Positions 42,197-56,200 of a DNA stretch of 64,000 nucleotides are shown piece after piece. A program made the translations under genes and the position numbers. The stretch spans positions 1,826,251 through 1,890,250 of the forward strand of contig CAADRB010000017.1 of the NCBI GenBank assembly GCA_900708905.1, written 5' to 3'. The notes below the pieces were generated by a model. That model was not told the DNA's origin. It saw only the letters and a program-made list of their open reading frames with translations, and made no database searches. Each line of letters opens with the position of its first letter. Positions within the stretch are counted from its first letter, which is position 1. This DNA comes from Hymenolepis diminuta. Lineage: Eukaryota; Platyhelminthes; Cestoda; Cyclophyllidea; Hymenolepididae.

Positions 42197-44437
42197 TTAT
42201 ACAGGTTTACTAATTTGAGCAGCTTCCATAAGTCTGGAGAGGGTCTGATTCTCCTCTTCAATTTGAGGATTTGATATTCCAGATGTTTCTGAAGATGTAA
42301 CGTTAACAGCAGCAGTACGAGCTTTTCGACAAACATCCAAATAAGCTGCTGAAATAGGTGGTTGAACTGGCTCATGAGGTGTGTAGTCATCTCCAAGCTC
42401 ATAGCAGGAGTCTGCATCATAACCAGAGAGATCCCCACAAGCTACGAAGGGTAAGATGATTCGTTGTTCCCGATTAAGCTATGTAAGAAGGGAAAATAAG
42501 GTTATGTCAAAGAGATCAAACTCTTGGGCAACCAGAAATGTCCAGCATATTCTACACGGATAAAGAATCGAGCTTTCCATAGTCCTGTACGGATAAAGAG
42601 TGGTTAAAAACTGCAGTGATTAAATTAGAACAGAAACGAAGTCTAATCACCCTGTTGAACTTTGCAGCCTAAATGTAGAAGAGTAGCTAAAGTGGGTTGT
42701 AGAATTAGATAATAGGAAGTATGCAGCACGCAACAGGAAAGAGAATCAATAATAAGTTACCACATATCAAAAAAATTGTAATAATTCAATTTTCACGATT
42801 GACTTGTAAACGTGATCAAACGCGTAAGCTTGTCCTTTCGAATCGAAAGATTGGTTAAAGACATTTCTGACAATAATTTCGTCTCATTCAATATAACAAA
42901 AACTAGAAGACGTCTAAGGAGATCTAATATACTCTTGATTAAAACTAACGATAGACTAATTGAAATTTTCATTGAACACATATTTCTGGACGATTTATGT
43001 ACTGCCGGTGAATGTATAGATGGAAATAAGTATTTACAGAAAGTTATATTAGTAAGAGAAACCGTTTATAAGCTTGCACAATTAGGGACAGTGTTACTCG
43101 ACCAACAAGAACCTAAATGGGACAATCACATGAATATGTCTAGAAGATGTTCAATCCGTATTATTGACTCTCAAATTAAACGTGAGAAGTCATCTGTATT
43201 AAATCATGTACGGAAAACAGAATCAGTTGTTCAGAGAATTTCGCGAAGAGACCAATAAAACCCCAAATGTCAAACAGTTTCATTTTTCTCGAAATATAAT
43301 TCCTCGAACCACAATTACACAATCTTATTTTATCCCTTTTCCCATGTTAGAAGGTCGCAAGTCATGGAACGATATTTTTCAACAATTTTTTATAAGTTTA
43401 AGCATTCGTTCTACAAATACATCGTACTATAATTCTCTAAAAATAATATTTAAATATAATAACAATAGAAGAACCAAGATCACTTTTAGATGTCCTATAT
43501 TATTTTGTTATGCAATGGGAAATTAGTTACCAAAGTTCCAAAGTTTTAGAGAGGAAACAATTACTTGCCTGATCAAAACCATTTAGCCATCCCATAAGCG
43601 CATCCACCGAATTATCATCGGATATATTCTCCTTAGTTGCAGTACTGATCAAGGAAGGAGGAAGAATAGAATCTCCACGGAAGTCCCTACAAACTACAAA
43701 TGATTCAAGACTAGAGTTTCGACTGGAACTCGGTTTAGCAAAGACTACGTCTCCAGCGAAAAGACATCTCAATTGAGCGCCCAGTAAACCAGCTTCCCGT
43801 CCTCGAAAAACCTTGGCAACGAAAGTGCCTCTGTTTTCAAGAATTCGAGCGCAGATTGTGAGCGCAGCGAGAACCAAATGAGACTGAACATATTCATCCA
43901 AATCATGGAGACCGGTAACTGGATGAAAAAGAAATGAATTCAGTTAAAAAAAGATCTACCATCAGGAGCACCGTCACAAACTACAAGTTGGGCCTTCTTC
44001 CCTTCAAATTGTTGGATAACACGGTCAGCCGTCTCCCGACTTGTGATATCTCCTTGAAGTTGTATAATGCCAGGTATTGGAGCCATAGCTTGCAAGTCAA
44101 CAGCAACGATTTTAACATCCTTCCGATCAACTTCTGAACGAGGCTCCCAAATTCGTTTGGATAAAACTTGAGACCAACTTCCAGGAGCTGCACAAAGGTC
44201 CACAACACGAGTTAGAGGATTTCCATTATCTACAAAAAGCGGCAAACATAAGGCTAAATTGTCTGTAGATAGCTATTTCATAATAGAAATTCAAAAAGCG
44301 ATTAACGCACGATCTTTAGCAAGTATATTAAATTCGTCATCAATTTGCAAGAGTTTATAAGCACTTCTAGCTCTCCAACCTTCTTCTTTAGCTAAACGAT
44401 AGAATATATCTCTCTTGTCGCGAGAAGACTTCCCCAT
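42197..44437 (-). CDS. FTSJ1: tRNA 2'-O-methyltransferase FTSJ1 (Trm7 family)
   Basis: The enzyme uses S-adenosylmethionine to methylate ribose 2'-OH at anticodon-loop positions 32 and 34 of certain tRNAs. Four exons on the minus strand, 44437-44311, 44229-43960, 43918-43569 and 42478-42197, give 342 residues (human 329). [20 protein letters not shown] matches the conserved start. The SAM-binding block is [15 protein letters not shown] (51-65). The K-D-K-E catalytic set is visible: K28 (SAYKLLQ), D128 (VVCDGAPD), K168 (FVAKVFRG) and E204 (NSSLESF). [12 protein letters not shown] and KPSSSRNSS are almost unchanged from human. The last intron uses a GC donor (CAG followed by GCAAGT): joining 43569 to 42478 restores [20 protein letters not shown], matching human [20 protein letters not shown]. 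The gene is divergent from GFUS, with 570 bp between starts. Confidence 0.96.
42800..43526 (+). other. Long open frames antisense within FTSJ1 intron
   Basis: Inside the 1090 bp GC-AG intron, on the opposite strand, a frame stays open from about 42803 to 43258 (148 codons from a GTG; no early ATG), overlapped by a second frame at 43206-43526 (106 codons). Both predicted products are rich in Arg, Lys, Ile, Asn and Ser, with no recognised domain or membrane segment. They could represent a nested gene with a short intron or frameshift, a decayed element, or chance. A rough estimate from base composition puts an ORF of 148 codons at well under one expected in this window. Confidence 0.25.
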
Positions 44438-45007
44438 GACGAGCACACAGCTCGTAGCCTAATGAGTTTGTATTATGCAAATATTTGCAGCCTTTTAAAA
44501 ACATTCCATAAAGCAATCGTTAAAATTAAAATAATGTCGTTATAAAACATTAATAAATTATTACCATGTTTTACGTCCCAGTTTTGACATGGGAATTTTA
44601 TCGGAAATGGACAAAAAACCAAAATTTTATTTTTTTTAATTAAAATTTGTTATAATATATGTCTACTTATACTGTTTCTTGTTGATAAATGGTTTATCAT
44701 TATTAACGTCCTTACAGGCACTTACCTTCAAACTATCCTACTTTGCGCAATTTGCCGCAACGTTAGGGTGGTCTTGGTTGTTTTGCGTTATTCTTCTTAC
44801 CTGTTTTACTCTTTAAGCAAGATCGGTATAAAATCAAGCTATACTTCAATAGAACTCTTAATTGAATATGATCTTAAATTTACTTCATGTATTTTTGTAA
44901 TTCTATATTAATTTGCTAATATTTTTTCTTTTTGTGTAAGTATTTATATATCATGACATATACTGAGGAACCAATGTTCTTTTTGTATCTTATTTTACAG
45001 CTTAAAC
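44438..45007. promoter_or_regulatory. Divergent promoter region FTSJ1/GFUS
   Basis: The 570 bp between the FTSJ1 start (minus) and the GFUS start (plus) must carry both promoters. It is AT-rich with a GC-richer patch near 44735-44790. A TATAAAA-like element lies near 44827. The right end contains a probable 5' UTR intron or spliced-leader acceptor, listed separately. Confidence 0.5.
44936..45000 (+). other. Putative 5' UTR intron or spliced-leader acceptor of GFUS
   Basis: A consensus donor GTAAGT at 44936 and a strong acceptor (TCTTATTTTACAG ending at 45000) bracket 65 bp, ending seven bases before the GFUS ATG at 45008. This fits a short 5' UTR intron. The same acceptor without the donor would fit spliced-leader trans-splicing, known in tapeworms. 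The sequence cannot decide. Confidence 0.5.
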
Positions 45008-49750
<4,743 letters not shown>

Positions 49751-51948
49751 ATTTTGTGAAAGTCTAGCAGCCTTATCATCGAATCTGTCTATGATGTTTA
49801 TTTATTGCTTACCCTCCTTTTCCAAAACCCAATATACCCCTCTTTGATTATGGTAGTGTATTGCTGTATTTCTTGTGAAAATTAAGTGATATTGTTATGA
49901 CGTTTTTCTAAGTTAGCGTGTAAAACGTGTATCAATCCACTTTAACAGTTAATTATTTGGGGTTAATTTGTATTTAAAGTCGTGGCGACAGCACAGTTAT
50001 CTGATTGGTTCAATTTTCAAGTGTTCTCTGCAAGGCAATGCTGGACGGTCTTATATCACGTTTTGATTTTTCCGGGCTACCTACTATCGTTGCCAGTGGC
50101 TATACATAACGAAAGTCAAATACGAATACGTGGTCACAGTAACCACTCCAATAATTATTGACAGATATAAATTCGACATTTTATTCAGACTTTCGGGCCC
50201 TGAAAACATGCAACTCTTAAAGAGGTCGCATATTTTTTATAAAATCTCAGAACAACATTCTAGTACGTTTAGATCAATTTATTGTAGAAAAAAAAATACA
50301 AATTTACTGAAGTAATTAATACTTAGGGCATCTATGTGCGAGTGTTCATTATTAGGATCCAACTCCAGTGTGTTAGATCAGTTCAGCGACTTGGGAAAAG
50401 GAAACCAACGCACAAAAAAATTCTTTTAATCTTAAACCGGTATATATGTAAAAGTACAATGTTGGAGTTAGATAAAAACCAACGGTTTGCAGCTAACATA
50501 TTACGACAACCAATTCGTAGCTGTTTGAGCAAGAGCTAACAATGGTGAAGCAGAACACCAAGGGTTGAGTAGACCAAAAATGTACTCAAGGGAGCCACAA
50601 TGAGTAACAGAGAGAGGGAGAGCAGCGTGCTGAGGAAGAGAGGAGATGAACAGAACGTGTAGGAGTCCGCACTGACGAGTGTGTTATCTGGACAACCAAG
50701 GGTAGCTTTATATGAGTCACTTGGGTAAGGCCACGCCAGAGCATGAGCGCAGATGTGCCTTTTATGTGAAGCGAGGCGGTTATAGAAAAGAGGGAAATCG
50801 ATAGACGCGTTTAGACATGTCAGACGGGGGCTATGCGTCATAGGGACATAAATGAGGTCGCTCCAACTTCGTAACATATATAGAATGATGTGAAAAGGAC
50901 AAAATACTTGAAAAATTCGACGAACGAAGACGAATCCTAGACAGAAAATACAGTTTGGGATTACATCATACATCGAAACCAGTGGTAAAATATCGTAATT
51001 CATGCACTATATTCGTCCCGTTTATGTCCCAAATTCACCGAAATTTTTGGCACTAAAGAGCATTGCGTACTGTGTAAATCACGTTTGATATTTCAAAGTG
51101 TACAACTGGGTAGCACAAAATGAAATATGAAAAGGGTTAATAGCGAAGAAACGAACATTGGTTCAGTAAATATGAATAAATATTATTAATGTTTGCTAAT
51201 TAATCATGCACATATTTTGTTCGTAATAATACAAAGAATTTAGTGTATTCGATTATCTGATTTTAAGCTGAAAATTATATAATCATCCGACTTGAAATGC
51301 CATTATTGTAACCTATCGGATCATCATTTTACAACTTTCAATATCAATTTTTTCTTTCTATGCTCTATAAATGATGGAATTTTCCTAAAATCCAAAAAAC
51401 ATAATAATTATATCCATGCTATGTTATGCTATGCACCAAAACTAACGTTCTTGTGTAATAGCTGTTAATAAATCTGATTTCATGGTATCTTTGAAGTCAA
51501 TTATTGTTGAATGAGTTATATTAATTTCAACTCTTATAAATTGACATCAAGTTTTCCCTATAAGGTACTAAGAATGTGACCATTTAAAAAATTGAAGCCA
51601 TGAAGAGTTGATCTTTAATAAGCAAAAATCTAATTGATCGGATTTATCTTGACATAAATATCCAATGAGCAAATGTCAGCTTCAGTGTCCTCGAGAAAAA
51701 GGATAACTTAATTAAGCTCGATTGCAACCAGCAGTTGATATTACGGATAAAGCTATTCACACATCGATTATAATCAGTTATATATTTGCAATATTCACAA
51801 ATTTTGAATATATTTGAATAATGGATTACTTTAAATGGATCTGTGTTCCCTCCCTTGATTATACGTGCCTTTATTAATTAAAGAGGTGTTATTTAACCCT
51901 ATCACATACGTAAATTATAAACAGTTGCACAATTTCGAAAGTGTAACT
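49751..51948. other. GFUS-PPIL6 intergenic region
   Basis: No gene was recognised. The interval contains a truncated copy of the repeat seen in the PIGS-intron element (50540-50880, listed separately). A frame of about 80 codons ending near 50315 (+) has no ATG at its start and no recognised domain. Confidence 0.5.
50540..50880 (+). mobile_element. Second fragment of the Ty3/gypsy-like repeat
   Basis: This stretch aligns with 37900-38130 in the PIGS-intron element. Both have GCAGAACACCAAG, a CCAAAATGTA block about 20 bp later, then after a less similar stretch TTTATATG.GTCACTT, a CATGA.C.CAGATGT block, and more. No intact frame crosses it on the plus strand. The 155-codon frame on the minus strand through it (51003-50536) is probably a shadow. 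Confidence 0.6.
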
Positions 51949-53093
51949 ATGCAAATCGAGTTAAACGGTTTGATCGAAGATTGGCAGTTTCATGCCGCCT
52001 GTTTTCTTGCTAAAGTTAGCTTTTTTATTATCTTTTAAATTAAGGATCTTTATGAGTGTTTCCCAGATTCTTTCAAGAAACCAATTTATAGTGGAATGTA
52101 TGAAGTTGATTGGCGAATTTATATTCATGAAACCAAACGAGTAAATTATAAGTTATTTTAATAAATTAAAGAAACTTAAAGGAGATTATTGGACTTTCGA
52201 CAGCACCGTCATCTGTTTTTGTGGTGATAAGCCATTAGGTGACTATTCTTCTCTACAGAAATGGGCAAAAGAAAATTTTGCTCTCTTGGACTACAGACCA
52301 TCCGCATTTTATAAGATGATAGCATATGATGAATACAGCAACACTTTAATAAAGAGAAATGTACATATTTTTATGTTATTTATGTATTTTAGAGGACCTA
52401 CATTTCCATGGCAATTAAAATAGGCGGTGATTCTTGTGCACCGCTATTATTCGAAGTAAGGTTAACCTGTCCAATTAAAATCGTAGCTTTACTCTGACAT
52501 AGTGCCAAAGACTTGCGAGAATTTTATAAAACTATGTACGGGAGAGCTCGGCACTATTCCAAAGAATGAAAATGAGAATTATCGGATGCATTATCTCAAC
52601 ACAATATACTTTAGACTAGTTCCAGGCGGTTGGATTCAAGGTGGAGGTATGTCGAGAAAAACGGTTCTGAAATCCGATTTCCCTTCAGATATCTTTCGTG
52701 GGAGTGGGGATGACGGTAGATCTATCTACGGCCCAAAATTCGAAGGTTTGATGAATTTCAGATAACTCTCTTATATGTTAGACGAGAACTTTGTCATTAA
52801 GCATGATAGACGAGGTGTTTTAAGTATGGTAAATGAAGGTCGAAATACGAATTCGTCTCAATTTATGATAATTTTCCAACCAGCTCCTTGGATGAATTGT
52901 AGATACGTCGCTTTCGGGTTTGATACGTCTTTCTTCCTCTCATTTTCCCTTTTTTAGCCAACTTCTGGAAGGTTTTAGAACCCTAGACGAGATGGAACAG
53001 GTCGAAACCAAGAACGACCGTCCCTGCAAAGACATCAAAATAACCGAAGTTAAAGTTCTTAGCCCCAAAGATATTCACTCAAAGCTTCAATAA
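51949..53093 (+). CDS. PPIL6: PPIL6-like divergent cyclophilin
   Basis: PPIL6 is a poorly characterised cyclophilin-type peptidyl-prolyl isomerase. Seven exons, 51949-52014, 52045-52140, 52172-52360, 52393-52455, 52487-52745, 52782-52917 and 52958-53093, give 314 residues (human 311). The six introns are 30, 31, 32, 31, 36 and 40 bp. The first 110 residues match the PPIL6-specific N-terminal region (SSLQKWAKENFALLDYRPSA against human DLQKWAHEVWDIVDIKPSA). The cyclophilin domain starts near residue 122. VPKTCENFIKLCTGE, then FRLVPGGWIQGGG with R181 and Q189 at the catalytic Arg and Gln of PPIA, SIYGPKFEDENF, RRGVLSMVNEGRNTNSSQF and W261 (equivalent of PPIA Trp121) are all visible. PPIA Phe113 is Met here. 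Isomerase activity is therefore plausible but unproven. The TAA stop sits inside AATAAA. No signal peptide or membrane segment. The 3' end faces VTI1A. Confidence 0.94.
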
Positions 53094-53266
53094 AGCACCA
53101 CAGCTTGCACAAAAGACATTTATATTATAAGGCTCAAGTAGTTAATCAGTTAATCAATTCAATGAGGGATAGGGATAGAAACGAAATTAAAAGAGGGAAG
53201 AGACAATACACATAGACACACAGTTAAAGCGAGATCACAGATGGGATGAGGGGATACGGGGTCAAA
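53094..53266. terminator. Shared convergent 3' region of PPIL6 and VTI1A
   Basis: Only 173 bp separate the stop codons of these tail-to-tail genes. AATAAA overlaps the PPIL6 stop (53089-53094). For VTI1A no perfect signal was found on the minus strand; ATTAAC/TATAAT-like variants occur near 53128-53150. The two transcripts may overlap at their ends. Confidence 0.45.
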
Positions 53267-56200
53267 TTAGGGAGAATTGACAGCGGAAGAATTCGTTGAG
53301 GTAGCTCCAGCGGATGAAATGACTTCATGCGGAGGGGGTGAAATGATTATGGCTGGACTAGTTTGAGTACCGGTAGAACGGAAGAATAACATGTAAATTA
53401 TGCCCAAAAAGACCAGAACCATCAAGATCCCGATTGCAGCCAGGACAGCCCGGTTCTGGATTACGCTATGGCCAAGATGGAAGTCAGTTAGAGTAGCAAT
53501 ACACACAAATAATATATCACCTAGTTGATCAAAATTGCATAAAAATCAACTATAAAGGTACTATAAACTCGTATATAAGCTTTTAGGAATGGTTATTTCG
53601 AGGATTTTTTGCTGAAAAACTGCTTTGAGTATCTCTTTATGGATAAACATCTAGCCGATATCGAACAGAGGTGAACAAATAAACGAACGACCTAACTCAA
53701 ATACAAATAATTCTCAATCACTTCAGCTAAAAAAACCCCCCAAGACCTGTTAATTGCATAAATATTTAAGTGTTTGAGATGTACTTTTCTAAATACTTCC
53801 GATTGTGAGTCATTCATGCACACGTTGAAATGCTTAAATCCAATTACTGGGAAGGCATATAAAAGCAGAGCCCCTATAACCGAGAATATTTTGTGTGATC
53901 ATCTTGCTAACTCAGCAGTAAAGGTTATAACTTTTAACCACTTAGAGCGCACCGAAAGATTCCAAAATTGACCCGTATATAAATCACTATGGAAATATAA
54001 ACTCAATCATATGAATTTACGTTCTTTTGTAGAAGATGAATATACGCTTTAAGTTACCAAAGAAATTCACATGTGCCACTACAAAAAATACAAATGCAAA
54101 CCATCACTCATAAACTCCGACATCTACTACAAATGCTACTCACTCGCTTTATGGCCAGGAGAAAAATCCTAAGCAAAAAGTGGTTCCAATTACATCTAGA
54201 ACAATAGAGAAATATCAATCAGAATTGGTAGACAGATATTTTCTTCTATCCTCTAAACGCACTCAGGAAATGTCAATGAACATACTTATTTTATTATCTC
54301 CTGTGTAAGGGATAAACGAACACATCCAAAACATACTTCATTAAGAAAGTATTACTGTCTAAATACTACTAGGATAAAGAGATCTGGTGACTAAGAGGTT
54401 AAGCGGTAGTACAGCTGAGAAGAAACCTGCTTATTAGATTCGAGCACGACGGATAATTGATTAATTAATTTAGGACCTGAAGGACCAATTCCATTCACAA
54501 AATTTTGTTCAGATAATTCAAATATTCTCTTTTTGCTATCAACAACCATGTGACAATTTTACAATGGCTTAGACTTCTAACTAGTTCCTAGAAATATCGA
54601 CACAGTATGTAAAATACGCAGTTTCTAAAGGCGATTTTAAAAGGTGGGGCTATCTTTGCCTGAGTTAATGAGAAAAATGACGCTTAAAGAAATGCAGCTG
54701 AATGCGGAATGAAATGAAAGCACATTTATGTTAGCTAGAAACCATCACCCAATCTCATAAATACTCCCGAACTAAGTCAAAACCAAATCCTTATTATTGT
54801 GAATCAAGCTAGAATCAAGGCAAAGCACAGCTCGTGTGATATCTAAACACATACAAAGTCACAAGTCGGATTCGTTTTTTTCACCCAAATGCTAAACTAT
54901 TAAAGATCTGACTGTGAAGTGGGGAAAATGAAAGAATAAATACGAATCGACTTACCGTCGGTACATCTTTGAAATAATCCTTGAACTGCGAGAGAGGTCC
55001 TCATTGGCATGCCTCAACTAGAAGGTAGAGAATGGGGAGTGTCAAAAAACGTGTTATCACACACGTTTCATATGTGATTCACGCATATGATTCAAACAGG
55101 TCTTAATTAATGGTAGTTAACACGATATTTAATGGTAAACAATCATAAGAGTTGCCTTTGCAACAATAGACAATAAAATCAGCTGACTTTCTAACTGGCT
55201 GCTTCAACAAATTGGGCAAGTTACCATTTTAACGTAGACTAAATTACGGTTACTTATTTTACTTAAACAAATAAAAACCCTCGGCTTTTCAGCTAACCTT
55301 GCTTTGAACAACAGTATCTTAAGGCTTTTCCGAGACATGATCTGCATAAGCTCCAGGTTTTTAGATCATAGCTAACAAGTCCGATCAATAATTCAATTCT
55401 TTCCAATTCATGCAATTACTAACAGGATACGGTTTCATATTAGTTTTGCTAGATCGACATAATACAATTATTAAATTGGTCAACGCGAGGTCAATTTTTA
55501 ACCTAATCAATATCAAAAGAAAGGCTCCAAGATGTAATCTCCTTATTTGAGGTGTTTGAAACATTTGTGCTCTTTTAAACTACATTATTTCTCATGGTAA
55601 TCAAAGGAAAATGAAATCAGTATGATCACCACTGCTTCAAATGTCCCCCATTTTAGCATCAATAAAAAATTTTAATGACAAACAAATAAGTGCTCATTTT
55701 TTGTATATTTTCTCAGCCAATAAGCATTAACATATAGAATCATCTTGCTTCATCAAACTACCATCAGTTAAATTAATAAAACACCATACGTTATCAAATA
55801 TGTGACAATCAAATACCCTATAGAGTTATAAAGAGGAATGTCGATAAATCTAATATCTCCACTTCAACAGTTTGGCATAACTCGTACCTAATCCACTGAA
55901 AACTGCCTAAGACATTCTCTACCTTTATAGAGAAATCTACTCCAACCTCTATATCGTTATATTAATAAGCATAAGTAATGCCGAAAGATACTTGAAGAGG
56001 ATGATAAAGGCCATAACTCATTTAATAGTTAATCAACACTGAGCACTAGAAACGTGAACTCTCTTCGATTTTTTCTCATTCAATAATGATCTAACTTTCC
56101 AAACACATTAAGAAAATAATGGAAAAAATTTTCCCAATAGACGGATAGATTTCATAAAACTTTCTCTTAGTAATTCGATTTTGGGTGATCTCTAATTTGT

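Noticed and set aside
43561..43570. Alternative GT donor at 43563-43564 for FTSJ1 exon 3
   Set aside because: Using it changes the phase and gives a stop at once in the next exon, while the GC donor restores the conserved protein.
50536..51003. 155-codon minus-strand ORF upstream of PPIL6
   Set aside because: It overlaps the decayed repeat shared with the PIGS intron. The homologous stretch at 37.9-38.1 kb does not preserve the frame, so a shadow of the repeat is more likely than a gene.
54385..54455. tRNA-like stretch with GAGGTTAAGCGG and AGATTCGAGC
   Set aside because: A-box and B-box resemblance only; stems do not pair, so it is not called a tRNA gene.
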